NCBI RefSeq assembly: GCF_008831285.2
Contig: NC_045142.1
Coordinates: 15,131,354-15,195,353, forward strand
Direction of reading: 5' to 3'
Origin: Nymphaea colorata
Taxonomy: Eukaryota; Streptophyta; Magnoliopsida; Nymphaeales; Nymphaeaceae
DNA length: 64,000 bases
The notes beneath the pieces are model-generated. The model did not search any database. It was given only the letters and a program-made list of their open reading frames with translations, and was not told the origin of the DNA. The translations under genes were made by a program, and so were the position numbers. Below are positions 21,220 through 33,505 of this stretch, one piece after another (within the stretch, counting starts at the first letter, position 1; each line of letters opens with the position of its first letter).

Positions 21220-24200
21220 TGTCTGGTTCTAATTATTTTAATGGCTCAAATTCTATCCCTTTACTTGATGATTCAAATTATGTTGAATGAAAAGAAAATG
21301 TTGTGTTTACATTGGGGTATCTGGATCTGGATATGGCTTTGAGGCGACCTGAGCCACCTCCTCTTACACCACAAAGTACACATAATGAAAAAGTGTACTT
21401 TGACAAGTGAGAGCGTTCTAACCGACTAAGCTTGTTGCATTTGCAATCGAGGGTCACTAAGAACATACGTGGTGCTGTCACATATTGTAGAACAGTGAGA
21501 GAGTTCTTAGATGCAGTTGAGGCTTAGTTTGTCAGTTCTCATAAAGCCAGAGCCAGTACCCTAATGTCAAAGTTAATATCTATGAAATATCAAGGAGGGG
21601 GTAACATTCGCCAGCATATGTTAGAAATGAAGAACATTGCTTCTCAACTGAATGACATGAAGTTGACTATTTCTGAATCTTTCTTGGTATTCTTTACTTT
21701 GACATCTTTACCAGCTGAATATACTCCTTTTAAAATCAGTTACAACACACATAATATTGAATGGACATTCAATGAATTGTTGTCTAAGTGTGTTGAAGAG
21801 GAGGAAAGAATGAAGGGTGAGAAGTTGCAAAGTGCACATATGGTTTCTCACTCTGGGGCTGGTAAAGTTGGCATAAAGAAAAGTTTAATGAAAAGGAGTG
21901 CCAAGAAGAAGTCAACAGGTCAAACTGCGCAGACTAACTTAGCTCCTATAAAGTGTTTCTTTTGCAAGAAAAAGGGGCATAAGAAGTCAGACTACATCAA
22001 GTACAAGAATTGGTTAGAGAAGAAAGGTAACATGTCATTTGTTTCACTTGAAAGTAATATGTTACATGTTCCTATTAATAGCTGGTGGATTAACTCTGGT
22101 GCTACTGTGCATATTGCCAATTCTTTACAGGACTTTCTGAGCCAAAGAGAACCAACACTACATGAGAGGAGCATTTTTTCAAGAAACAAAATGCGCTCAC
22201 ATGTGAAGGCTGTAGGAGAATGCCAGATTAGGCTTGATACTGGCTTTGTTTTGGATCTTCATGATGTTTTCTTTGTTCCATCATATAGTAGAAACTTAAT
22301 TTCTGTATCAAGACTGGACAAATTTGATTTCTGCTTAAAGTTTGAGAATTCAAAGATGTTCATTTATAAAGATCTTGTTGAAATTGGTTCTGCTATTTTG
22401 TGTGATGGTTTGTACAAATTGAATGTGAAGATCCAATCTCCTGAATTGTTGGTTTCTAGTCATTGTATAAGTGGCAATAAGCGTAGTACCATAAAGGATT
22501 ATTCATACATGTTATGGCACAGCCGTTTGGGTCATATCTCTGAAAAGAGAATAAGGAGACTCATAAGTGAAGGGATCTTACGATCTCTTGATTTTACAGA
22601 TAACGTCATATGTGTAGATTGCATAAAGGCAAAGCAAACTAACATATATATAAAAGGTGCCGAGCGATGTACTGAAAAATTAAGAATTGTTCACACAAAT
22701 GTTTGTGGACCTTTCCCTCCTTGTTACACAGGCGAAAAGTATTTTGTCACTTTTATAGATGACTATTCTCGGTATTTGTATCTCTACTTAATCTTTGAAA
22801 AATCCGATGTGTGTCAAATTTTCAAGGACTATAAGAAAGAAGTAGAGAAACAAACCGGTGAGGTTATCAAGATAGTCAGGTCAAATAGAGGTGGTGAATA
22901 TTATGGTAGGTTCACTGAGATGGGACAAAGGGAGGGACCACTAGCGCGGTTTCTAAAGGAAGAAGGCATTGTGCCTCAATACACTATGTCAGGCAGCGCC
23001 TACCAAAATGGTGTTGCTGAAAGAAGAAATCGTACGCTTAAAGAAATGATTAGAGCTATGTTCAATTACTCTACTCTCCCTCTAACCTTGTGGGGTGAAG
23101 CTATCAGGACAGCAGTGCATATCCAAAATAAGGTTCCTCCTAAAGTTGTTCCTACAACTCCTTACGAGTTATGGACAGGTAAGTAACATTCTCTTTCTTA
23201 TATGCACATATGGGGATGTCCTGCTGAAACTAAATTGTATAACCCCCGCATAAAAGCCTTTGATCCTAGAACAACCAGTGGTTTCTTTATTGGTTATCCA
23301 GAAAGATCGAAAGGCTATAGGTTTTATTGTCCATCTCATACACCACATATTGTGGAAACAGATAAGGCTAAGTTCCTGAAAGATGGCTCATTTGGGTTAG
23401 ATGCATTATAAAACCTCACTTTTGAGGATATACATGATACTGAATGTAGACCTGATTAAGAGAATGTAAATGTGCATGATTATGCTGTCTCTCGTGATGA
23501 CATGAATGCAAATCATACAGGCAATGCCTCAAATCCAGATGAATTAAATATAGATCATACTGATGAACACGAACATGATGTAGACATACAAATTGAAAAT
23601 GATGAATTACCTGTTCGTAGATCTGCAAGAGCTAGGAGATCTGCCATATCATCAGACTATGTGGTATACCTACAAAAGCCTAGTGATTTCATAGATGTTG
23701 ATGATGATCCTTTCACATTCAATGAAGCCGTTGAAAGCAAACAATACAGGTTCTGGATTAATGCAATGAAAGAAGAGGTTGACTCTATGGCTAAAAACCA
23801 GACATGGAGCATTGTGTCGTTGCCTAAAGGAGTAAAACCCGTAGGGTGTAAATGGGTCTATAAGACCAAGAGGGACTCTAAAGGCAACATAGAGAGATAC
23901 AAGGCAAGATTAGTTGTTAAATGATTCACACAAATGGAGGGCATTGACTATAATGAGACATATTCACTTGTCTCTACTAAAGAGTCAATGAGGATTGTCT
24001 TTGCACTTGTAGCTCATTTTGACTTAGAGCTACATCAAATGGATGTGAAAACGGCTTTCTTGAATGGTGATTTAGATGAAGAGGTATACACGGATCAACC
24101 TCAAGGGTTTTCTGAGAGTGGTAAAGATCATTTGGTTTACAAGCTTAATAAAGCGATTTATTGACTTAAACAGGTATCACGTCAATGGTACATTAAGTTT

Positions 24201-25277
24201 TACGAAGTCATTACGACTTTTGGGTTTACAGAAAACATCATTGATCGATGTGTGTATCTTAAGACATGTGGGAGTAAGTTCATAATTTTGACTTTATATG
24301 TGGATGACATTTTGCTTGCTTCAAATGATCTTCAATTGCTAACAGAGACCAAACATTTTCTCGCATCTCATTTTGAGATGAAGGACATGGGTGAGGCTTC
24401 ATTTGTTCTCGGCATTGAGATTCGTCGAGACAGATCTAAATGTGTTTTAAGTCTCTCCCAATCAACATACATCAATAAAGTTCTTAAATGATATGGGATG
24501 GAGAATTGTTCTCCTATTTCAGCACCCATAGTTAAAGGAGATAAATTGAGCCTAAATGATTGTCCAAATGATGAATTTGAAAAGGCACAAATGATCAACA
24601 TTCCATATGCATCAGCGGTTGGCAGCTTGCAGTATCCGCAGATTTGCACTAGACCTGACATTTCTTTTGTTGTTGGCATGCTAGGTAGATTTCAGTATAA
24701 TTTAGGCATGGCACATTGGAAGGCCGTAAAGAGAGTCATGCGGTACTTGCAAGGGACAAAAGATTACATGTTGACATATCGTAAGGTGGACCATTTAGAA
24801 GTGATTGGCTATTCTGATGCTGATCTTGGAGGATGTACCGATAGTAGAAAGTCTACTACTAGTTTTGTTTTTCTTCTATCAGGAGGTGCCATCTCATGGG
24901 GGAGCAAAAAACAGGCTGTGACTGCTGCTCACACCATGGAAGCAGAATTCATTGCATTATATGAGACTACATCACAGGCAATTTAGATAAAGAATTTCAT
25001 TTCACAGCTCAAGATAGTGGAATCTATTGATAGACCACTTAAGGTTCACTGTGATGATGAAGCTGCAGTGTCTTTTTCCAACAACAACAAAAGTACTACT
25101 TCTTGTAAGCATATGGAACTTAAGTATTTTGTTGTTAAGGAAAGGACAGAGAACCAACTAGTGTGTATTCAACACATTGGGACTACAGATATGGTTGCAG
25201 ATCCTCTTACTAAAGCGCTAGCATCTGGTATGTTTTTTGAACATGTTAAGAGGATGGGTTTGTGTAGTTCAATGTAA
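21220..25277 (+). pseudogene. Element D gag-pol in one frame with ten nonsense codons
   Basis: The whole region stays in a single frame from 21222 to the natural stop at 25275, but has premature stops at 21288, 21408, 21525, 23184, 23409, 23457, 23922, 24162, 24489 and 24984. Domains in order: gag; zinc knuckle CFFCKKKGHKKSDY (21954-21995, last Cys replaced by Tyr); protease motif NSGA (22092, family DSGA); integrase zinc start LWHSRLGH near 22515; HTNVCGP (22698) and RSNRGGEYYG (22884), both with Asn where the catalytic Asp belongs; AERRNRT with the catalytic Glu (23019) kept; RT with intact YVDD (24297-24308); RNase H with YSDADLGG near 24810 and ADPLTKAL near 25200. The long insertion between integrase Asp and Glu is typical of one plant copia subgroup. 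It cannot encode active PR or IN. Confidence 0.92.
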
Positions 25278-25477
25278 ACACACTATTATGCAAACATTTA
25301 TGAATGTGATCACATACAGTTTGTTGATTCTCATTAAGTTTGTTGTCTATTTATTTTGTATTCTCATTTGTTTATTGAGAAGTTTTGTAAGACAACAAGG
25401 TGGGACCTTGGAATGGATTTTAAGGCTAGTCCATTCATTTTGTCTACCCTCGATATCGACTTGGACTAGTGGGAGAT

Positions 25478-25869
25478 TGTTGGGATTTTCCCATCTAGAT
25501 AGTCCTGCGTCGATACGGGTCCATATCTGTTTCGGACCCTAAGTATAAATACTCGTGTCTTGTGATGGTGTGAGATACATCAAGTTTTTACCGTCTGGGT
25601 AATCGGTCCCCTTAGCCATACGTGAATTGCTTGTCCCCATCACTAGGCTGCTATGGCTGATGAGAGAAACCCATTGCCGCTGCCGTCAATGCCGCTGGGG
25701 AACGTCTCTATGGGGACTGTAGTCGTTCTTTCAACAGCCGCCGACATTCAGTCGGCGGTCGCCTCTACAGGTTCTTCTTCCACCCTTATGAAACACATGA
25801 ATGCTTATTTTCAATTTCTGCATTTTCATTTTTTGTGCGCTATTTTTGATTCCTCACAAAGTTCCAACA
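25478..25869 (+). repeat. 3' LTR of element D
   Basis: Follows the polypurine tract TAGTGGGAGAT (about 25468-25477). It begins TGTTGGGATTTTCCC and ends GTTCCAACA. It retains the TATA box (25544) and the LTR open frame (25653-25770). Confidence 0.93.
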
Positions 25870-25874
25870 TCTTC

Positions 25875-26890
25875 TTCTTCTTTCTCAGTGGATTTGAAGT
25901 CCTTTGTCTACCCAGCCCTTTTCCCCTGCCGCTCTCTCCCATTCAGTGCACCTGCATCTCTATATCCCTATGCCTTCTACATTCTTGTAGCAGGAATTTC
26001 TTGCACCTCTTGCTTTTGAATAGTGTCACTAACACTTGCTTTTAAATCACGTCACTAACTCTTGCGATAGTCGAAGAATTTGAATGACCTCATTGTGCTT
26101 TCTAGTGGGACAAAGGGTTTTGGAGAAGTTGAAGAAGATTGAAAAGAAATTTTTGGCGTTTCTTGCTGCTATTGGTATCAATCGGATGTTGGATATCTTG
26201 CCACACAAGTTTCCTTTTCTTCTCATGCTCAGAGTTATTGAATATACCTTGGCACAATTTCGGTTGTTGCATTGAAAAAAAAATGTCACCATCAATGACA
26301 ATTTCTTCCCTAGGCAGTTTGAGAGAGACCATTCATGCCTTACATTCTTAGGATTGAGGCAATGGCGTAGATCATTGGAATTCTAGTGCTGCATCCAGAA
26401 GTTGGTGGTTCTAAATATAACTTTTTCTTTGTAGTGATTGACGAGGTTAGATTCTAAAAGCTTGTGATCGAAAAAAAAAAGCACCTCATTTATGAGGATG
26501 AACCTAGTGAAGCTGTAGAAATGCTTTGGAATTGCAAAGATGGAAGGTCTATGTGGCTGGTGAGGTTGTATGTGAGGTGAATTTTAGCTGGCAACTTTTG
26601 CATTGTCAGCTATAAAATAAAATTTCATATTTTCATATTGAACATGGCCATAAAATAGAGCTTTGATGTACTAGGTCACATATTTTTAAATTATTCAAGT
26701 TTCATTCCTCGAACATATTCATAATGGGCATGTAGAGATACAAAAGAATAAATTTTTTTAACAAGATAATTGCTAGCAGAAGCAAACAATCAGTAGACAC
26801 TGCAGCAAGAGTAATATAGATGGAACAAGGTAACAAAAAAAAGAACTCTATGATTCTAAGTTAGGCCGTCACTGATTTATTCTACAAATA
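25875..26890. other. No gene recognised
   Basis: The first 150 bp continue the pyrimidine-rich leader-like sequence interrupted at 19081. From 26048 overlapping short frames occur on both strands (up to 84 codons) without motifs. The rest is AT-rich. Confidence 0.3.
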
Positions 26891-27700
26891 GGTCAATTAT
26901 AGACAAAGAACAAAAGAGAGAAAAGATAGAGTGTTTTTTTCTTGTATGCTTTTTAATTGTTATTGTGTATTATTTTCAGTCTACATAGATTTTAGGTTGT
27001 TTGTATTTGTAGAGAGAGTGAGAGAAAAAGATAGAGAGAGTACATTTTTTTTATTGGTTTACATATTTTTATATATTTTATCAGGTACTTTCTTTTATTG
27101 CATGTGAATTTAGGTCATTCATATGTGTAGAGAGAGAAAAGGAGGGAGAGAGATGAGAGAATGTTTTTTACATGTTTTTATTATGTATTTTTTATAGTAT
27201 GTGGATTTTTATTGGCTCATATACTTTTTACGTATTTTATTAGGTAATTTATTCATTGGATGCTGATTTTAGATTTCTCATATGTTTAGAAAGAGAGAGA
27301 AAAAATGAGAGAATTTTTTATGATATGTTTTATCGACTATTTTCTTTCGTCATATGTGAATTTTAGGTCATTCCTATGTGTAGAAAAAGACAAAATAAAA
27401 GTAATTTTATAAGTTCATATGTTTTTTGTATGTTTTATCATATGTTTTCTTTTCATTATATGTAGACATTTGATTTGTATGTTTGTGTGGGGGGGGGGAG
27501 ATAGAGAGGTAAACTATGTGCTAAACATATTTGTCCAATGACTTAACCAAACAAGATAAGTTGAAGATGTTGGGTAAGTAAACAAATGCTACACAAGATT
27601 ACTACTTGTCCATGTGGACGAGAACTCCTTGTCCCTAGAACATTTGTTCCATGGACATGTTTCAAGAAAACTTGTTCCTGCAACCAAATGGCATTTGTGC
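26891..27700 (+). repeat. Second copy of the Harbinger-associated tandem tail
   Basis: About five degenerate units of roughly 110-130 bp alternate GTGTAGAGAGAGAAAA purine blocks with TTTTAGGTCATTC, TATTGGTTTACATATTTTT and TTTTATCAGGTA-like blocks, then a G10 run at about 27489. It ends with TTGTCCATGTGGACGAGAAC..TTGTTCCTGCAACCAAATGGC. This is the same layout as 1311-1880, but no transposase precedes it. Confidence 0.5.
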
Positions 27701-28083
27701 TTCCCTCAAACAAAGCTCTCAAAGCAAGAAGAATAAGGGGGAGAAGGGGAGAGAGCGAAAGGATGAGGGGCCACATGTGAGAGAGAGAGAGAGAAAGAGA
27801 GAGAAGAGGGGCATTTCTCTTCATTTTCATTGGCTTTTCCTTTGAATCAGTTTATTAGATAGTTCTTATTTAATTAGGGTAGATAATTTTGATTTTGACT
27901 TAGTATTGCTGGCGACTTATGGAATTGATTACTCTTGTCTTAAGGGGGTTCTATAGACCTGCACATAGTTAGGTGTTTTAGGGGTTTCTTTTGTATTGAA
28001 GCATAAAGTACTTTGAAAGTTGAGAATAGATAAAATCATGATCAGCAATCATATTGGAGCATATTTTATGTAAAATGAAAGAG
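27701..28083. other. No gene recognised; GA-rich tract
   Basis: GA-rich simple sequence around 27776-27805, then plain AT-rich sequence up to the left LTR of element C. Confidence 0.3.
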
Positions 28084-28367
28084 AGAAGAGTGAATTTTAA
28101 CATGGTTCAGCTTGTGGCGTACGTCCATGAAAATGATAAAGGGAATTTCTCACCACTGCATTAGAGTGTGATTTATAGTCGTTTTATACAATTTCCTATC
28201 ATTACCAAAATGATAGTTACAAGATTATCACTGCTTGAACTGCCACATTCACCACTTCTTGATATATCATCCCTTGAACAGCTTTCCCTTTAACTACTTT
28301 CACTTTAATTGCTTCTGTATTCACCAGTTCCTGATTGATAGCTCATTGAACTTCTGCTTAATACCCA
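28084..28367 (-). repeat. 3' (left) LTR of copia element C
   Basis: Shares AGAAGAGTGAATTTTAACATGGTTCAG, GATAAAGGGAATTT, ACTGCATT.GAGTG and CACTTCNTGAT..CTCATTGAA blocks with the right copy (32392-32421 plus 36767-36994). On the minus strand it starts about TGGGTATTAAGCAG, right after a polypurine-like CTTGAAGG. Exact edges are uncertain by a few bases. Confidence 0.75.
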
Positions 28368-31300
28368 CCTTCAAGTGTGGCATCGATAAGGTGCAGAGAC
28401 TGAGCTTAAGCCGAATGGGAAAGATTTTAGATAGCAACTTTGTGAAGGCATTAGCAATTTGATCAGTTGAAGGTATGAACTTGGTTTCAAAGCTGTCCTT
28501 GTGCCACTTACTTATGAAGGAAGTGATAGTCGACTTCGATATGTTTACTTCGATTGTGGAGGACATAATTCATCATCATATATAAAACAGTCAAATTTTC
28601 AAAAAAATGATAGGAGCTTGAGTTGAGTAGATGCCAAGATCACAAAAAAAGAAAGTGACCCAAGTAATTTCTGTTGTTGTGAAGGCGAGAGCCTGATATT
28701 CGGCCTCAGTGCTGGAACGTGCAACTGTAGGTTGTTGCTTTGAACTCCAAGAGATGCAGTTTCCTCCAAGGAATAAATAATGACTAGTTGTGGATTTTCT
28801 AGTAGTGGTGCAGACTGCCCAATCAACATCAGAAAGTGCATACAACTGAAGAAGATTGCAAGAAAAGAATCAGATACCATAATCAATAGTTCCCTTAATA
28901 TACCAGAGGATGTGTTCGAGTAACTGAAAATGGTATGAGTAGGGGAATGCATAAATTGGCAAACATAATTGATGCTATGTGACAAGCCTAGACTTGTAAA
29001 AGTCATATATTGGATGCTACCAGCTATATTTTGATAAAAGCATACATCTTCAAATGGTGGATCACTTGCTTGTGGCTTGAGTCGAGCAACCATGGGTGTT
29101 GCAACAGGTCGACAATCAAGCATTTTTGCTTTTTCTAAAATTGCCCTTGCATATCTAGTTTGATTAAGAAATAGGCACCATCAAATTGTTGTATTTGAAT
29201 CCCAAGAAAATGGTGTAAGGATCCGAGATCTTTCATGGCGAATTGTTGACTGAGTTGAGATGTGATGGACTGAAGGTGTTGAGAGGAGCTTTCGGTAATA
29301 AAAATGTCTTCCACATATAATACAAGATAGATAACATGTTTCTTGGTATGTAGGACAAAAAGGGACGAGTTAGCAGAACTACATATGAAGCCAAGCTTGG
29401 GTAGAAAATCACTAAACTTGTCAAAGCATTTTTTAGAAGATTGTTTAAGTCCTTCGAGTGCCCTGTTGAGGTGGCAAACATGAGATGGACAACTAAATCC
29501 ACAAAGCCATGTGGTTGCTCCGTGTAAACAGGCTCATCTAAGTGCCCATGAAGGAAGGCATTATTATTATCTATTTGTCGAATTTCCCATCCATGTGAAA
29601 GAGGCAAAGGTATGACTGCTCTAATGGTGGTTGGTTTAATCACACAGCTGAAAAGGTCTCAACAAAATCAACATCTGCAAGCTAGGTGAAGCCTTAAGCA
29701 ACAAGCCGCAATTTGTGGTGTTCAATGGTTCCATCAGCTTTGAGCTTTTCTTAAAAACCCACTTACAACCTACCATGTTCATTTCAGATTCCCAATGAAC
29801 TAAAGTCTAAGGATTTGTGTTTGAGAGAGCTTGCAATGCTTCCTTCATAGTTGTAACCCGTTGAAGACTTTGAATTGCAGCTTGAACACTGTGTAGTTCG
29901 ACAATGGAAGTGGTGGTGGTGGATAAAACATGCCTGGGATTGGGCTTGGTGATACATGTCTTTGATTGTGTGACCATGGAATGAGTGTTTTGAGAGTGTT
30001 GAGCAAGGAGAGAAGTTGTGGTTGTAGGCTTCTCATGTTGTTGATGGTTGATGAGATGATTTTCAGCAGTATAATCATTTAGGGAAATTCTTCATTGACA
30101 CAAGTGAGGTTGCCCACATCCTCTCAAACTGGTTGACCAGCTTGTGGAGCATCACAGATCCTCTTGGAAATGCCAACTATGACAACCTATAATAGTGTGT
30201 TGTTGTGGGTTACCATTTTGAAAAGGTAGAGTCTTTTCATCAAACAACACATGACAGCTGACGTAGACATGTCTTGTAGGCAAATGGAGGCATCTATAGC
30301 CCTTGTGAATTTCATTATAGCCTAAGAATATGCAGGGTAGAGAACGTGGCTGCAGTTTGTGTTTGGTGTACTCCCTTAGATGTGAGAAACACTATCATCC
30401 GAAGACCAGAAAATATGAATAATCTGGAACTTTAGAGAAGAGTCTCTCATAAAGTGATACCATGCCCAAAACTGGTGTGGGTAGCCAATTATGATCCATG
30501 TTGCAGTAATGAAGGCATCAACCTAAAATTCGAGAGGTACTGATGCATGAAACATCATACTTAAGCCCAATTCGATAATATGTCAATGTTTGTGTTTAAC
30601 GTGAAAATGCCATGTTGTTTTGAAAATTATTGAAAATTGTTGGCCATAAATTCTCCTCCACCATCTGGTTGAAACTTTTCAATACTCCAATGAAATTGAG
30701 TTTCTACCATGTGATAAAACTGTTGAAACGTGCTGAAAAATTCTGATTTTGATTTCAGTGGATATAGCCAACAATATCAAGTGCAATCATCAATGAGAGA
30801 AACATAATACTTGAATCCTTGAACCAAGTCTACTGGGGCTGGACCCCATAGATCACAATGCACTTTCTGAAAAGGTTGAGAACAATGAGAAGAAGATTCA
30901 CTAAATGGAAACTTGAGAGACTTCACTAAAGAACAACTAGAACATAGTCCAATTTTGTAATTTGTTGAACTATAAATAAGAGTAGCTTTATTGAGAATAT
31001 GCACAACGTCCATGTTGTTGTGCCCAAGATGTTGGTGCCATGTTCACCACCCGATGCCTTGTAGAAAAGAACACTGCCTTATTTGGCTGGTCCAAAACAT
31101 AGATTCCTCCACGTCTATGCCCCAGGCTTTCAGTTGTTGTGCTTCCTGTCCTTTATAAGAAAATGAGAAGCATAAAATTTGAAAATCCAGTATGCATCAG
31201 TAGCAAGTTGGCTAACATACAATATGTTCCTTTTAATATGTGGGACAACCATGACATTTGCAAGATTGGTCTTTCCTTTCATAGTTTGAATAGAAGCATT

Positions 31301-32300
31301 CCCAATGTGAGTAATATTCAAACTATTGCCATTATCGCATGTAGTAATGTGGGCACTTGTGCCAGTGTCTGGGAACCATGATTCATCAGCTACATCAACA
31401 AAGGGCCATTGTGGCCAATGTTTGCGACACATCATTGGCTTGAAACATTTGGTTGAACCGGCGGTAGCATTTGATTGCAAAGTCATTTGGCTTCCTACAA
31501 ATTTGACAAATAGTTACCTTATCTTTATTTTATTTTCCTTTCTCATTGCCTATCTCATTTGGATGGTTATCGTTGTTGGTTTGAGTGAACCCTCACCCTT
31601 TTGATGAGAAATTATTGTAGTTGCTTCTCATATTATTATTGTAGCCACACCCCTACGCCTGTTTTTCCACATACAAATCCATATTGTGGTTGGAATTGAT
31701 GGTCATGGGAGTCGAGGTTTTTCTTGTCTCGTGACCTTGCAGTAGAGTGACAAGTCGGTTGTAGGTGGGGACTGGTGGTTTTAGCATGGTAGTCACAAAT
31801 GCTTCATACTCACTACCTAAACCATTGGGTAATGAAAAAACCTTATGTTCATCACTTTGGGGCTCGCCAATGGCTATCAGTTCATCACAGATAGTTTTAA
31901 ATAAAGCAATATATTCATGCATGGTTTGAGACCCCTTCTTGTGGTTTGCATTTTTTGGATGAGAAGACACTCTTGTTCTTGAGCGTCAAAAGCAAATTTC
32001 TGTTCACGAGTGGTTCATTCTGGCATTGTGGTTTCAAGTCCCACAACAAAGCCTTCAAGATCTTCATTTAAGGAGTGCCTACAGATCTTTGGATTTGATC
32101 CATCCTTTAAGAAGCCTATCAGATTTTCTCCACTCCAGGAAATATAGTCTAGATTTTCTCTGTTGGAGCCATTGGCATTTGTGATGAGTTTCTTCGATTG
32201 GGTGATTGATCCATTGATGAACCCCTACAGATCTTTGGATTTGATGAGTCCCACAAGCTGTGTTTTTCACATCAAGAAATTAGTATTGAAACAAAAATAG
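28368..32300 (-). pseudogene. Ty1/copia element C gag-pol, fragmented
   Basis: Minus-strand order: gag around 32300-31653 with ICDELIAIGEPQ and a LLQGHET block very like element A; a zinc-knuckle relic CQICRKPNDFAIKC near 31480 (His replaced by Asp); protease DTGTSAHI in WFPDTG (near 31375); an integrase segment at 30777-31013 with VHCDLWGPAP; RT N-terminal parts near 29700-29850; RT core with YVED near 29315 (second active-site Asp replaced by Glu); the RT end; RNase H with SDVDWAVCTTTRKSTT at 28591-28845; and a tail with IANAFTKLL near 28450. Many stops and shifts. The primer-binding site next to the right LTR is too decayed to call. Confidence 0.85.
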
Positions 32301-32391
32301 CAACATTCAGCATTGCTGGGTAGGGAAATCTAGAAGAGGCCACGGCCAAATGTGTTGAAGCCATGAAAAGCAAGGGGCTTATGATGCTGAT

Positions 32392-32421
32392 AGAAGAGTG
32401 AATTTTAACATGGTTCAGCCT
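32392..32421 (-). repeat. 5' (right) LTR of element C, inner piece
   Basis: Matches AGAAGAGTGAATTTTAACATGGTTCAGC of the left LTR, then is cut by the 4345-bp insertion. The LTR resumes at 36767. Confidence 0.75.
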
Positions 32422-33213
32422 TGTTCGCACCCTACCCTTTTCATAAAGGGGGTTGAAATGCGAATCAGCAAAATTCTTTTAAAATTGAGAGTTTTGAAGA
32501 AAATTTTTAAGAGAAAGGGATCCGCCCGTCAGTACGAGGTCCAACCATTCATGCCACCTTTAACAGGGGTAATTGGACTAAGGACTAAGGATCATTTGGA
32601 TCATGCATGAGTTATTGATGCAAATTATATATGCTTATGAATTGAGGTTTTGGATTCAAGAACCAAAGTGATTTGTTGGATTCAAGAACCAAAGTTCATT
32701 TTAAAGAAGTGATGTGAACTTGTTTTGAAAATGAATTCCTTTGATTTAAAGATTGGAGGGTTTTTAAATTGACTTAAAAATCTTTGTTTTGGTGCCGTTT
32801 GATTTGAAATTCACAATTCTTAGAAATTTTGAAGATTTGAGATCGAGTTCTTTGTTGTGAATTCAATATGACTCATGAGTTGAAATGATGACCATCTTAT
32901 GATAAAAATTGATTTTGAATTCTTCTTTTGCCAAATCGTGTGATTTGGTTAGGTAGAGTTTATTTTTTGATGAAGCTTAGGTTCCAAATTGTTAGAAAAA
33001 TGTGTTGTTTTCTAAACACACTTTGACCAAAATTATGAGTGCATTGCTTATGTTCTCTTTCCAAGTTAAGTGAGGTTTACAAATTCTTGTTGCAATATGA
33101 CTTGGTCACTTTGTGCAACTCAAATTTGAATCACTTAATTTCTTGAGAATGTGCATGTGGTGCTATTGACTTTGAGTGAAATTGAAAGCATGAAATGAGA
33201 AGGGAAACTATAT

Positions 33214-33505
33214 GAAACATTCATTCTTCTCTATCTCATAATATCTCAAGATTCATTCATATGAAACATGCATTCTTCACTCTCTCATAATCCCTCAAGA
33301 TTCATTCATATGAAACATACATTCTTCACTCTCTCATAAACCCTTAAGATTCATTCATATGAAACATACATTCTTCACTTTCTCATAATCTCTCAAGATT
33401 CATTCATATAAAACATACATTCTTCACTCTCTCATAATCCCTCAAGATTCATTCATATGAAACATACATTCTTCACTCTCTCATAATCCCTCAAGTTCAT
33501 TCATT
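33214..33505. repeat. 49-bp tandem repeat, six units
   Basis: Units beginning GAAACATACATTCTTCACTC start at 33214, 33263, 33312, 33361, 33410 and 33459, an exact 49-bp period. They differ by a few substitutions, and the last unit has a 1-bp deletion. The array lies wholly inside the 4.3-kb LTR. Confidence 0.95.

Larger units (their letters stand above)
19082..25869 (+). mobile_element. Ty1/copia element D, both LTRs and exact target duplication, pol inactivated
   Basis: A 6788-bp element flanked by TCTTC at 19077-19081 and 25870-25874, an exact 5-bp target-site duplication. The LTRs are 405 bp and 392 bp; the termini TGTTGG..CCAACA are perfect in the right copy, and the left copy starts TTTTGG. 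By hand count the LTRs differ by about 24 substitutions, mostly transitions, plus 6-bp and 7-bp indels, so this is not a recent insertion. Internal order is PBS, long leader, gag, PR, IN, RT, RNase H, polypurine tract, all on the plus strand. It carries two oddities treated separately: an atypical PBS and a coding segment inside the LTR. Confidence 0.92.

Noticed and set aside
26048-26351. Possible LINE or other coding fragment
   Set aside because: Several short frames on both strands overlap but none carries a recognisable motif.
33214-33505. Could the regular 49-bp repeat be a CRISPR array
   Set aside because: Units are contiguous with no spacers, and the genome is a plant nucleus.
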